In this document: piece after piece, positions 15,640 through 24,301 of the stretch
Numbering within the stretch: the first letter of the stretch is position 1
How the letters are laid out: every line of letters begins with the position of its first letter
Source: Herbiconiux sp. VKM Ac-1786
Lineage (GTDB): Bacteria > Actinomycetota > Actinomycetes > Actinomycetales > Microbacteriaceae
Assembly: GCF_015350805.1 (NCBI RefSeq)
Contig: NZ_JADKSG010000002.1
Location: forward strand, 1,488,001-1,552,000
Direction of reading: 5' to 3'
Length of the DNA stretch: 64,000 bases
Made by a program: the position numbers and the translations under genes
Notes under the pieces: generated by a model
What the model saw: only the letters and a program-made list of their open reading frames with translations
Told to the model about the DNA's origin: nothing
Databases searched by the model: none

Positions 15640-16665
15640 ATGAAGAAGGTTCTCGTCACCGGATCCGCGGGATTCATCGGCGGCTACATCGTCGAGGAGC
15701 TCCTCGAGAAGGGCTACCAGGTCGTCGGAGTCGACAACTACTCCAAGTACGGCCCCGTCAAGAAGTCCTACGACGACAACCCGAACTACGAGCTCGTCGT
15801 CGGCGACGTGCAGGACGTCGAGCTGATGACCCGCCTGCTCGAGGACTGCGACCACTTCATCGCGGGCGCCGCGCTGATCGGCGGCATCTCGTACTTCCAC
15901 ACCTACGCTTACGACCTGCTCGCGCAGAACGAGCGCATCATCGCCTCGAGCGTCGACGCCGCGATCGCCGCGCACAAGAAGGGCCGCCTCGAGAAGGTGA
16001 CCTACATGTCGAGCTCGATGGTGTTCGAATCGACCGACCGCTGGCCGTCGAAGGAGGGCGACGAGCGCATCGTTCCGCCGCCGCTGTCGAGCTACGGCTT
16101 CCAGAAGCTGGCCGTGGAGTACTTCGCCCGCGCCGCGTGGGACCAGTACAAGCTGCCCTACACGATCCTCCGCCCCTTCAACTGCGTGGGCATCGGCGAG
16201 AGCCGTGCGCTCGGCGACGTCGAGATCGACTCGGGCAACGTCAAGCTCGCCATGAGCCACGTCGTCCCCGACCTCGTGCAGAAGGTGCTGAAGGGCCAGG
16301 ACCCGCTGCACATCCTCGGCTCGGGCGAGCAGGTGCGTCACTACACCTACGGCGGCGACCTCGCGCGCGGCATCGTGCTCTCGCTCGACCACCCGGCCGC
16401 GCTGAACAACGACTTCAACGTCTCGACCGCCGAGGGCCACTCGGTGCTCGAGCTCGCCGAGACCATCTGGCGGAAGATCAAGGGCCCGGACGTGCCGTTC
16501 AACTACACCTCCGACCCCGGCTTCGAGTACGACGTCGCCAAGCGCGTGCCCGACGTCACCAAGGCGAAGGACCTGCTCGGCTTCGAGGCGACGACCACGC
16601 TCGACGACATGCTCGACGAGGTCATCCCGTGGATCAAGAACGCCGTTGCCGACGGCACGATCTAG
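15640..16665 (+). CDS. NAD-dependent sugar epimerase/dehydratase (extended SDR)
   Basis: The 341-residue protein is an extended short-chain dehydrogenase of the NDP-sugar epimerase/dehydratase type. It has the glycine-rich motif VTGSAGFIGGYIVE at the N-terminus, D34 in VGVDNYS for NAD selection, the SSSMVF serine region near residue 127 and the catalytic YGFQK (YxxxK) near residue 149. RPFNCVG follows, as in the family. Substrate is unknown. Given the adjacent UDP-sugar dehydrogenase, a C4 or C5 epimerase or decarboxylase acting on a uronate is plausible. AGAAGGA lies 8-9 nt before the ATG, a good ribosome binding site. A strong hairpin follows the stop. Confidence 0.85.
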   Translation: MKKVLVTGSAGFIGGYIVEELLEKGYQVVGVDNYSKYGPVKKSYDDNPNYELVVGDVQDVELMTRLLEDCDHFIAGAALIGGISYFHTYAYDLLAQNERIIASSVDAAIAAHKKGRLEKVTYMSSSMVFESTDRWPSKEGDERIVPPPLSSYGFQKLAVEYFARAAWDQYKLPYTILRPFNCVGIGESRALGDVEIDSGNVKLAMSHVVPDLVQKVLKGQDPLHILGSGEQVRHYTYGGDLARGIVLSLDHPAALNNDFNVSTAEGHSVLELAETIWRKIKGPDVPFNYTSDPGFEYDVAKRVPDVTKAKDLLGFEATTTLDDMLDEVIPWIKNAVADGTI

Positions 16666-16674
16666 CTCCTCCCC

Positions 16675-16709
16675 GAACGGCCGCCGGTGGTCCACACCGG
16701 CGGCCGTTC
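16675..16709 (+). terminator. Perfect 15-bp hairpin after the epimerase gene
   Basis: GAACGGCCGCCGGTG at 16675-16689 pairs perfectly with 16695-16709 across a 5-nt loop (GTCCA). It lies 10 nt after the TAG stop. There is no T-tract. It could be a terminator of the T-less actinobacterial type or an mRNA-stabilising end. Confidence 0.55.
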
Positions 16710-16716
16710 ACTGACC

Positions 16717-16803
16717 GTGGGCGACCTGCGCGCCCTCGTGGCCGCGGGCGCCCTCTCGACCGACCAGCTGCACCCCTCCCCCACGAACGGCGGCCAGAAA
16801 TGA
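16717..16803 (+). CDS. Possible 28-residue ORF between hairpin and next gene
   Basis: A GTG at 16717 opens a 28-codon frame whose TGA overlaps the next ATG by ATGA-style coupling, as for real genes in this locus. Its third-position GC is high, and the frame is the same as that of the epimerase upstream. The predicted peptide (VGDLRALVAAGAL, then a hydrophilic end) has no family I recognise. It may be a leader peptide, the remnant of a longer 3' coding tail, or chance. Confidence 0.2.
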   Translation: MGDLRALVAAGALSTDQLHPSPTNGGQK

Positions 16804-18503
16804 TCGACAGCTCCCCGCGCACCACCCCGGCCGGTCGCGTCGACGCGGCGGTCGATCGCGTGGTCATCGGCGCGCAGCAGCGGCTGCACGCCGTCAGGGC
16901 CCGGCTGAACCCCGACGTCGTGGCGGCCATCGCGCTCGCGCTCGTCGTGCTCGTGGCCGCGGCGATCGTGTTCTCCGACGTGCGCAAGCAGTACTTCATC
17001 TACGACGAGTTCGACTACCTGACCCCGCCCGACGGGGCGAACTGGCTGCGCTGGATCATCACGCCGCACAACGAGCACACGATCCTGTTCACCAAGGTCT
17101 GGTTCTCGCTGCTCTACCAGACCATCGGGCTGCAGGGCTACTGGCTCTACGCCCTGCCGATGCTCCTCTGCCACCTCGCCGGCGGCGTCGCCGTGTACGC
17201 GCTGCTGCGACTCGTCGTGCCCTCCCGCGCGGTCTGCGTCGCGGTGGTGGCCCCCGTGCTCGTGATGGCAGCCGGAGCCGGCACCGTCACCTGGGCCGGC
17301 CAGTTCCAGTACACGGCAGCGACGGCCGCCGGGCTCTGGGTGCTCTACCTCGCGCTGTCGCCCCGCGTCGGGCCGCGCCTCCGGGTCGCCGGCATCGTGC
17401 TGCTGTCGCTGTTCGGCACCTTCAGCGGCTCCGCGTACATCCCGCTCGGGGTCGCCGCCGGCCTCGCGCTCCTCACGCTGCGCCGCTACCTGCTCGGCGC
17501 GATCGCGGTGCTCGTCCCCGCGGTCTGGTTCGTCGCGGTGCGGGTGTTCTGGACCATCCCGAGCTACAACAGCGCCCACAGCCTGGAGCAGGTGCTGCGC
17601 GACGGGCCCGCGTTCGTCTACGCCCTGCTCGCCAAGGCCGTCAACGACTCGATCCCGGTCGCCGACTCCTTCACCCCCGCGCTCCTCGTCGTGGCCACCG
17701 TCGGCGTGCTCGCCTACCTGGCCGTGCGCCCCGGCGCCCTGGCGCCCAGCAGCCGCGCCCGCCGCACCTACCTGTTCCTCCTGGTCGCGCTGGTGCTCTC
17801 GCTCGCCGTCACCCTGATCGGGCGACTCAGCCGCGACGTCGCGGAGTCGGCCAGCGGCGGCTACTCGTACTTCATCCTGATCGTCGCCATCCCGGTCTTC
17901 GTCGCGAGCCTCACCCGCTTCGTCAGCGGCACCCGCATCGCGGTCGTGCTGCTCGTGCTGCTGCTCGGCGGCTGGGCCGCGATCAACACCGTGGCCCTCG
18001 GCGACGAGGCGGAGGGGCTCTCGCAGTGGAAGGCCGGCAACGCCGCCCTGCTCGGCGCGGCGGCCTCGCTGAGCGACGACGGCCTCGTGGCCGTGAACCC
18101 CGACGCGGTGCCGTCGCCGCAGCTCGCGCCGACCGTCACCTGGGCCGAGCTGTCGGAGATGGCCGCCGACGACCGGATCGCCGACATCGAGCCCTCGGTG
18201 CTGAGCGCCGACCAGGTCTCGCTGAACGTGCAGTGGACGGGAACCGGCACCGACGTCACCGACGACCTCGCCACCTGCGAGACCATCGCCCCCTACGCCT
18301 CGCTCGCCCTGCCGGCGACGGCCGAGGTCGCTCTCGCTCCGGTCGCGCCGCTGGAGGCCACGACGATCGTGACGCTGAGCTACCCCACGAGCGCCGCCTC
18401 CCTCCCGGTCGGGGTCGACGACGACGGCACCCTGCTCGCCTCGACGGCTGACCGTCCCTCCGTCGTGACGGCCGGTGACACCGCGGTGACGGCGTGCCGC
18501 TGA
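16800..18503 (+). CDS. Polytopic membrane protein, GT-C-like, unknown function
   Basis: The product has 567 residues. A hydrophilic N-terminus of about 40 residues is followed by some ten hydrophobic segments up to about residue 395, then a soluble C-terminal domain of about 170 residues rich in Ala, Asp, Thr and Val. The first outer loop carries IYDEFDYL and ITPHNEHT, acidic and histidine residues in the place where GT-C glycosyltransferases keep their catalytic acid. No named family is recognised. The ATG at 16800 overlaps a short upstream frame. The next gene overlaps the 3' end by 10 bp. In a glycan locus an extracytoplasmic sugar transferase is the leading guess. Confidence 0.65.
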   Translation: MIDSSPRTTPAGRVDAAVDRVVIGAQQRLHAVRARLNPDVVAAIALALVVLVAAAIVFSDVRKQYFIYDEFDYLTPPDGANWLRWIITPHNEHTILFTKVWFSLLYQTIGLQGYWLYALPMLLCHLAGGVAVYALLRLVVPSRAVCVAVVAPVLVMAAGAGTVTWAGQFQYTAATAAGLWVLYLALSPRVGPRLRVAGIVLLSLFGTFSGSAYIPLGVAAGLALLTLRRYLLGAIAVLVPAVWFVAVRVFWTIPSYNSAHSLEQVLRDGPAFVYALLAKAVNDSIPVADSFTPALLVVATVGVLAYLAVRPGALAPSSRARRTYLFLLVALVLSLAVTLIGRLSRDVAESASGGYSYFILIVAIPVFVASLTRFVSGTRIAVVLLVLLLGGWAAINTVALGDEAEGLSQWKAGNAALLGAAASLSDDGLVAVNPDAVPSPQLAPTVTWAELSEMAADDRIADIEPSVLSADQVSLNVQWTGTGTDVTDDLATCETIAPYASLALPATAEVALAPVAPLEATTIVTLSYPTSAASLPVGVDDDGTLLASTADRPSVVTAGDTAVTACR

Positions 18504-19852
18504 CCCGCGCGGCCGACTGGCTGCTCGGGCGGGAGCCCGGCCGCGTCCGGCCCCTCGCCGCGCGTGCCGGTGCCGTGGCGGCGCTGTTCGCCGCCGGCAC
18601 GGCCGTGGCCGCCCTGCGGCTGCCCGACGGCCAGCGCAACGTGCTCTGGTCGGAGGACGGCAACCAGTTCCTGGAGGGCGCGTTCCGGCACGACTACCTC
18701 GGGATGCTGTTCACCCCCTACGCCGGCTACATGCACTTCCTCCCCCGCACCGCCGCCCAGCTGGTCGAGACCGTTCTGCCGACGACCGAGCTCGGCACCG
18801 GCATGAACCTGGCCGGAGCCGCCGTCTGGTCGGCGGCGGCCGTCGCCGCCTTCGTCTTCACGCGCGACCGGGTGCGGCTCCCCCTGCGCGTGCTGCTCTG
18901 GCTACTGGTGCTCATCGTGCCGATCGGCTCGCTGGAGGTCGCGACCAACGTCTCGAACTCGCACTGGTTCCTGATGTTCTCCCTGTTCCTCGTGGTCTCC
19001 GCCCGCTCCGGACCGGGGATCGCCCGCACCGTCTTCGGCTCGGCGCTCGTCGCCGCGGCCGTGCTGAGCGATCCGCTCTCGCTGGCCTTCGCCCCGCTCG
19101 TGATCGCGCGGGCGGTCGTGCTCCCCCGGCTGCGCGAGAACGTCGTCGGGCTGGTCTTCGCCGCGGCGGCGGTCGTGCAGGTGATCGTCGTGCTCGGCAC
19201 CGAGCGCGACCGCGGCGATCCCACCCTTCAGCCCGCCACCATGGCGTCCACCTATCTCGTGCGGGTGGTCTTCGGCGACCTGCTCGGGCACACGACCGGC
19301 AGCACGGTGTACGCCGGGCTCGGCCGCCTTCCCGTCGTGCTGATCGCCGCGGCGCTCGTCGCGGTGCTGGTGCTGCTCATCGCGCTGCGCCTCCGGCGCG
19401 ACGGCCTGCCCGCCATCGCCCTCGCCGCCTCCGCGGGCTTCTTCACGGCCACCGCCGTGCTCACCTGGAACCGCCTCGGCCTGCAGGAGCCCGGCACCGA
19501 GGTGTTCCTCGGCGGCCGCTACCTGGTGGTGCCGTCGCTGCTCCTGATCGTCTCGATCGTCTCGACGGCCAGCGCCTGGCTGCCCGCTCCCGGGGTGCGG
19601 GGCGGCCGCCGTGCCGTCGGCGCCGGTGTCGTCGTCGTGCTGGCCGCCGCGCTGATCGCCCCGGGCGTCGTCGACTACCGCTCGCCCGACAACAAGGCCG
19701 GGGTGCCCGAACTCAGCGTGTCCGTGCCGGGCTTCCGCGCCGAGTGCGCCGCCGATCCCTCGGCGTCGGTGCGGGTGCCGATCGGCCCGGCGGGGACGTG
19801 GTTCCTCGTGCCCTGCCCGCGCATCCTCGACACCTCTCCCGGGGAGCGGTGA
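18494..19852 (+). CDS. Polytopic membrane protein, GT-C-like, unknown function
   Basis: This 452-residue protein has about ten hydrophobic segments and a short hydrophilic end with two cysteines. The first outer loop contains LWSEDGNQFLEGAF and PYAGYMHFLPR. It resembles the acidic first loop of its upstream neighbour in position, but not closely in sequence. GTG at 18494 is chosen because it overlaps the previous gene by 10 bp and leads straight into coding sequence. The gene is translationally coupled and is followed 4 nt later by a third large membrane protein. The three probably act in one process, perhaps adding different sugars outside the membrane. No enzyme activity can be assigned. 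Confidence 0.65.
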   Translation: MPLTRAADWLLGREPGRVRPLAARAGAVAALFAAGTAVAALRLPDGQRNVLWSEDGNQFLEGAFRHDYLGMLFTPYAGYMHFLPRTAAQLVETVLPTTELGTGMNLAGAAVWSAAAVAAFVFTRDRVRLPLRVLLWLLVLIVPIGSLEVATNVSNSHWFLMFSLFLVVSARSGPGIARTVFGSALVAAAVLSDPLSLAFAPLVIARAVVLPRLRENVVGLVFAAAAVVQVIVVLGTERDRGDPTLQPATMASTYLVRVVFGDLLGHTTGSTVYAGLGRLPVVLIAAALVAVLVLLIALRLRRDGLPAIALAASAGFFTATAVLTWNRLGLQEPGTEVFLGGRYLVVPSLLLIVSIVSTASAWLPAPGVRGGRRAVGAGVVVVLAAALIAPGVVDYRSPDNKAGVPELSVSVPGFRAECAADPSASVRVPIGPAGTWFLVPCPRILDTSPGER

Positions 19853-19856
19853 GGGC

Positions 19857-21662
19857 ATGTCGCTCTGGCTCGTGCTCGGCTGGGTCGCCGCCCTGGCGGT
19901 GCCGCTCCTCGTCGTCTTCGCCGCCGCCGTCGGCCTGACCGCCCGGCTCTGGCGCGCGACCCCCGGCCTCGCCCCGGCGTTCGGCGTGCTCGGCGTCGCC
20001 GGCAGCGCCTGGCTCGCCTTCGTGGCCCTCTGGCTCAGCCCTCCCCTCGGCCTGGTGCTCGCCGCCGCGCTGCTGGTCGCCTCCGTCGTCGCGGTCGTGC
20101 GGACGGGCGTCTGGCGGCGGTGGCGCGACGGCCTCCCCGTGCTGGTGCTCGTGGCGGCCGCCGCGGTCTTCGCCCTGGCCTTCGCCTGGCTCTGGGGCCC
20201 GGGAGCCGACCCGTACTCCACGGTGGCCGACCGCTTCTTCCACTTCGCCCTGCCGAGCGACAACACCATCCCCGGCGTCTTCGCCGACCGCCTCGCCCTC
20301 GACGAGAGCACACGCGCGATGATCGGCGACTGGAACGGCGGCGACCGTCCGCCGCTGCAGACCGGCCTCGAGCTCGCGCTCGGCCCCGTCGTCGCCCTCG
20401 CCCAGCTGCTCGGCGGCGGCGCGGTCGTGGGTTTCGGCGGCGTGCTGCCCGACGGGGCCGCCTTCGCGGCCGATCTGCTCGCCCAGCTGCTCTGGCTGCC
20501 CGCCGGCTACGCCCTGCTCCGGATGCTCGCCTTCTCCCCCCGCTCGACGGTGCTTGCCCTGTCCGTCGCCGCCCTGGTGCCGACCGTGATGGTCAACACG
20601 CTGTTCACCTGGCCGAAGCTGCTCTCCGCCGCGCTGGTGCTCTCGGCGCTGGCCTTCCTGCTGGCGATGCGCCGGGCCGCCCCGCGGACGATCTGGCCGT
20701 TCGTGCTGGCGGTCGCCGCGGCGGCCCTTGCGGTGCTCGCGCACGGGGCGGCGGCGTTCACCGTGCCGGTGCTCGTGCTGCTCGGCCTGCACGCGCTGCG
20801 CACCCACCGGCGCACGCTGCTCTCGGCCTCCGTTCCGGTCGTCGTCGCCGGCGCCGTGGGGTTGGCGCTCTACCTGCCGTGGATGCTCTACCAGCGCCTC
20901 GTCGACCCGCCAGGCGACCGCCTGCTGAAGTGGCACCTCGCCGGCTGGATCCCGGTCACCCCCGACTCCTTCCCGACCGTGCTGCTCGACCAGTACCGCT
21001 CCACCCCGCTCAGCGAGCTGCTGACGAACCGGGTGGAGAACGTGGTCACGCTGCTCGGCATCGACCAGCTGCACCGCCTGCAGGGCCCCCGGGTCGACCT
21101 CGTGCGCTTCTTCCGGGTCGAGGACTGGACCAGCACGCTGTTCGCCCTGGGGCTGCCGGCCGTCGTCGCCCTCGTCGCCATGCTGCTGTGGTCGCTCCGG
21201 CACCGCCGGAGCCTCGACGGGACAGCGCGGCTGCGACTGCTCGTCCTGGCCGGGTTCGGCCTGTGCCTGATCGTCTGGGTGCTCGCGATGTTCCTGCCGA
21301 ACGCCACCTTCGTGGCGCAGGGCTCCCACGCCTGGATGCTCGCCCTGGTGCTGATCCCGATCGCCTGGGCGGCCGAGCGCGCCCCGCGTCCCGCCCTGGT
21401 CGCTCTGGGCTTCCAGGCGGCCGCGACCGTCGTCGTCTACTTCGCCTTCACCCTGCAGGATTCGGCCGCCCGGCCGCTGTCGCCGGCGGCCGCCGTGGTC
21501 GCTGCGGTCGCCCTGCTGGTGCTCGTCGCCGCTCCCCTGCCACTCACCCGCTGGGCGGGACGAGCGGCCGGGGAGGCGACGGGGTCAGGGGACGACGACG
21601 GTGCGGCAGCCGAGGTCGCGGTTGTCGAAGGTCGCCGTCAGGCAGACCCGATGGCTCCCTGA
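19857..21662 (+). CDS. Large polytopic membrane protein, GT-C-like, unknown function
   Basis: The product has 601 residues with about 13 hydrophobic segments. After the first four helices the long outer loop (about residues 115-170) carries GADPYSTVADRFFHF and GGDRPPLQTGLELA, rich in acidic residues and reminiscent of GT-C mannosyl- or arabinosyl-transferase first loops. A second, long outer region follows helix eight. The start ATG lies 4 nt after the previous stop. The last 78 bp (21585-21662) are antisense to the end of the convergent repeat-protein gene, giving an unusual hydrophilic C-terminus. No closer family is recognised, so the transferase role is inferred from topology and context. 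Confidence 0.65.
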   Translation: MSLWLVLGWVAALAVPLLVVFAAAVGLTARLWRATPGLAPAFGVLGVAGSAWLAFVALWLSPPLGLVLAAALLVASVVAVVRTGVWRRWRDGLPVLVLVAAAAVFALAFAWLWGPGADPYSTVADRFFHFALPSDNTIPGVFADRLALDESTRAMIGDWNGGDRPPLQTGLELALGPVVALAQLLGGGAVVGFGGVLPDGAAFAADLLAQLLWLPAGYALLRMLAFSPRSTVLALSVAALVPTVMVNTLFTWPKLLSAALVLSALAFLLAMRRAAPRTIWPFVLAVAAAALAVLAHGAAAFTVPVLVLLGLHALRTHRRTLLSASVPVVVAGAVGLALYLPWMLYQRLVDPPGDRLLKWHLAGWIPVTPDSFPTVLLDQYRSTPLSELLTNRVENVVTLLGIDQLHRLQGPRVDLVRFFRVEDWTSTLFALGLPAVVALVAMLLWSLRHRRSLDGTARLRLLVLAGFGLCLIVWVLAMFLPNATFVAQGSHAWMLALVLIPIAWAAERAPRPALVALGFQAAATVVVYFAFTLQDSAARPLSPAAAVVAAVALLVLVAAPLPLTRWAGRAAGEATGSGDDDGAAAEVAVVEGRRQADPMAP

Positions 21663-24227
21663 GCTCGCCGGCACGACGGTGTCGATGCCGTGCAGCGGGC
21701 CGACGCCCGGGAAGTACGACGCGATCCAGTCCAGGCGGGTCGCCGCCGCGATCGGGGCGCCCTTCCCGTCGACGTCGACCCAGATGTAGGTCGTCGCGGT
21801 CGAGTTGCGGTCGACCGACCAGCCGGTGATCTTCACGCCGCCCTTCACGCCGGTGACCGAGTCGATGCTCGTGGCGCCGGTGGAGGGCACGTCGATCGTC
21901 CGGCAGCCGAGGTCCTGGCCGTCGAAGCTGGCCCGCACGCAGACCGTGTGCGGCCCGGCGCCCGCCTTGAGTGAGACGGTGAAGCCGTGGTTCTTGCCCA
22001 CGCCCGGGAAGTACGAGTCGATCCAGTCGAGCCGGTCGGCCGCGAGGTACGGGCCGCCCTTGCCGTCGACCGTGATCCAGACGTACTGCTGGGTGGTGGA
22101 GATGCGGTCGACCGCCCAGCCGGTGAGGGTGATCTTCTGGTCGGAGGCGGTCAGCGAGTCCCACGACGCGGCGCCGCTGGAGGGCACCGTCACCTGCTTG
22201 CAGCCGTAGGAGACGTTCTCCTTCGTGCCGGTCACGCAGACGGTGTGCACGCCCGAGGTGGCCGGGAACGAGCCGCTGAAGCCGTGGCGGGGCCCCTTGC
22301 CCGGGAACAGGCCCTCGATCCAGTTCAGCTTGCCGCCGGCCCAGATCGCGCCGCCGCCCTTGCCGTCGATGGAGACCCAGACGTAGGTCGAGTCGGAGGA
22401 GGTCTGGTCGAGCGACCAGCCGCTGACGCTGATCTTGCCGATCTCGGCCGACACGCTGTCGAAGGAGCCGACCTCGTTGTTCGGCACGGTCACCGTGCGG
22501 CAGCCGTACGAGGTGTTCTCGAGGGTGCCGATGACGCAGACCTCGTGCCGTCCGGGCTTGGCCAGGATCGTCGCGCTGAAGCCGTGGCGCTTGCCGGCCG
22601 CGGGCCAGGCGGCGGCGGCCGCGTCGTTGTTCTCGCCGGCGTAGTACGCCTTGCCCTTGCCGTCGACGTTGATCCAGACGTAGCTCGGCGCCGTGCTCCG
22701 CTTGTCGAGGCTCCAGCCGGTGACGGTGACCGAGCCGAGCTGACCGGTGGCGCTCTGCACCGCTCCGGTCTCGTTCGTCGGCACCGTCACGGTCGCGCAG
22801 CGCAGCAGCACGCCGGCGTAACCCGAGACGCAGACCTGGTGGGTACCGGGCTTGGCGGGTACCACCCGGTCGAAGCCGTGCAGGTTGCCGGTGCCCGGGT
22901 AGAGCACCGGGGTCCAGCCGAGCGGCTTGTCGACCTTGTAGTTCTGGCCCTGGCCGTCGACGTCGACCCAGATGTAGGTCTGCGCGGCGCTGGCGGTGTT
23001 CAGCGACCAGCCGGCGACCCGGATGCCCCCGACGACGCCCTCGGCGGTGTCGAGGTAGCCCGCGGCAGTGCTCTTCGGCACCGTCACCGTGCGGCAGCCG
23101 AGGTCGGTGCCGTTGGACTTCGCGGCGCAGACGGTGTGGGTGCCCGCGGAGGCGCCGACGATGCCGTTGAAGCCGTGGTTCGGCCCGAGGTTCGGGTAGA
23201 GCACCGGGATCCAGCCGAGCGGCTTGTCCGCGGTGAGGTTCGACGAGACGCCGTCGACCGAGATGGTCACGGTGACGGGGCTGTCCTTCGCGGGGTCGAC
23301 GGCCCAGCCGGTGACCTGCACGCCGCCGGCGACCGGCTTGACCGTGTCGAGCGCACCGTGCGGGTTGCTGCTGCTGCGGGGGTCGCCGAACCAGTCGGTG
23401 TACAGGCGCCAGAAGTTGCGGTTGCCGTACGAGGAGCAACCGTCGTTCTGGCCGCCGTAGAGGTTCGACATCGCGACCGCGTTGGGCTGGTACGGCGTGT
23501 AGTAGTAGAGGCCGGCGGTCGCCTTGTTCTTGATCAGCACGGGCGAGGAGCCGCAGGCGGCGTTCGGGTGGTAGCGCACGGCCGAGTACTTGCCCACCGG
23601 GAACCAGGTGAAGAACGCCGAGGTGCCGGCGGGGTTCGTGTAGCGCTTGTACTGCCAGGCCGCCTTGTAGACCTGGTTGTAGAAGCCCGAGAACTCCGCG
23701 TCGCAGGGAGCGGTGTCGGGGCACGCGAAGCCGGTCGCCGAGGTGTACTGGCTCTGGCTCGGCCAGGAGTCGGTGATCAGCGACTGCTCCTTCTGCAGCA
23801 GCACGATCAGCACCGACTGGCTGACGTTGCAGGCCTGGCCGACCTTGTAGATGATGGTCGCCGAGGTCTCGTTGGGCGCCCCGGAGTAGGCGTTGCACAT
23901 CGCGTCGGCCGAGCGCGACCAGGTGGTCTGCCGGTAGTCCTTCAGGCAGGTGTAGCCCGAGCGGCAGCTCGACACCTGGCTGTTGAGGAAGTTCTGCACC
24001 GCACCGGCCGACATGGCGCCGCCGTTGAAGAAGTTCTCGTCGCTGATGATGTTGCCGGGGTCGAAGTCGGCCGCGGTCGCGGTGACGAGGGCCTGCGGGG
24101 CGCTGCGGGTGAGCACGGGCGCCGCGGCCGAGGCGGGCTCGGCACCGGCGGCGGTCAGGCCGGCCACGACGAGGATCAGGCTGAGAACGGCTGCGACCAG
24201 TCCCCGTCGAGTGGTCGTGCGTGTCAT
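21585..24227 (-). CDS. Secreted protein: lysozyme-like N-terminal domain plus six ~100-residue repeats
   Basis: The 880-residue protein has a signal peptide (RR near residue 7, hydrophobic core, ASA-A cleavage near residue 35) and no anchor. Residues about 45-285 form a cysteine-containing domain with VLLQKEQSLITDSWPS and CPDTAPCDAEF. That motif set is widespread in secreted actinobacterial wall proteins, and the glutamate suggests a lysozyme-like fold. From residue about 290 six repeats follow. Each has TGW(S/A)(L/V)D, a YVWVxVDGKG strand, (Y/F)PGxGxxHGF, HxVCV and GC(R/K)xVxVP, with a period of 99-100 residues. They look like beta-sandwich wall- or sugar-binding modules with a conserved Cys pair. 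ATG 24227 has GGAG upstream; 24245 is an alternative. Confidence 0.8.
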   Translation of the reverse strand: MTRTTTRRGLVAAVLSLILVVAGLTAAGAEPASAAAPVLTRSAPQALVTATAADFDPGNIISDENFFNGGAMSAGAVQNFLNSQVSSCRSGYTCLKDYRQTTWSRSADAMCNAYSGAPNETSATIIYKVGQACNVSQSVLIVLLQKEQSLITDSWPSQSQYTSATGFACPDTAPCDAEFSGFYNQVYKAAWQYKRYTNPAGTSAFFTWFPVGKYSAVRYHPNAACGSSPVLIKNKATAGLYYYTPYQPNAVAMSNLYGGQNDGCSSYGNRNFWRLYTDWFGDPRSSSNPHGALDTVKPVAGGVQVTGWAVDPAKDSPVTVTISVDGVSSNLTADKPLGWIPVLYPNLGPNHGFNGIVGASAGTHTVCAAKSNGTDLGCRTVTVPKSTAAGYLDTAEGVVGGIRVAGWSLNTASAAQTYIWVDVDGQGQNYKVDKPLGWTPVLYPGTGNLHGFDRVVPAKPGTHQVCVSGYAGVLLRCATVTVPTNETGAVQSATGQLGSVTVTGWSLDKRSTAPSYVWINVDGKGKAYYAGENNDAAAAAWPAAGKRHGFSATILAKPGRHEVCVIGTLENTSYGCRTVTVPNNEVGSFDSVSAEIGKISVSGWSLDQTSSDSTYVWVSIDGKGGGAIWAGGKLNWIEGLFPGKGPRHGFSGSFPATSGVHTVCVTGTKENVSYGCKQVTVPSSGAASWDSLTASDQKITLTGWAVDRISTTQQYVWITVDGKGGPYLAADRLDWIDSYFPGVGKNHGFTVSLKAGAGPHTVCVRASFDGQDLGCRTIDVPSTGATSIDSVTGVKGGVKITGWSVDRNSTATTYIWVDVDGKGAPIAAATRLDWIASYFPGVGPLHGIDTVVPASSGSHRVCLTATFDNRDLGCRTVVVP
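21604..23360 (-). repeat. Six tandem ~297-300 bp coding repeats
   Basis: The repeats' ends are marked by near-identical GGCACCGTCACC-type sequences (antisense of the xVTVP ending) at about 23085, 22785, 22486, 22187, 21889 and 21590. Spacing is 297-300 bp, always in frame. Copies differ clearly from one another, so the array is old rather than a recent amplification. Confidence 0.7.
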
Positions 24228-24301
24228 CGTGGCTCCGCTCATCACACCTCATCCTAAAGAGAGGCTGTGCGAAGCCCGGGGACTCGCCCGGTTGCGGCGT
24301 G

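Noticed and set aside
19713-21329. Long minus-strand frame opposite two membrane-protein genes
   Set aside because: It is rich in Glu, Gln, His and Arg with no fold signature. The plus strand has coherent membrane helices and overlapping gene junctions.
21604-23360. Recent transposition or amplification as the source of the six repeats
   Set aside because: The copies differ at many positions while keeping the codon frame, and no transposase or flanking duplication is present.
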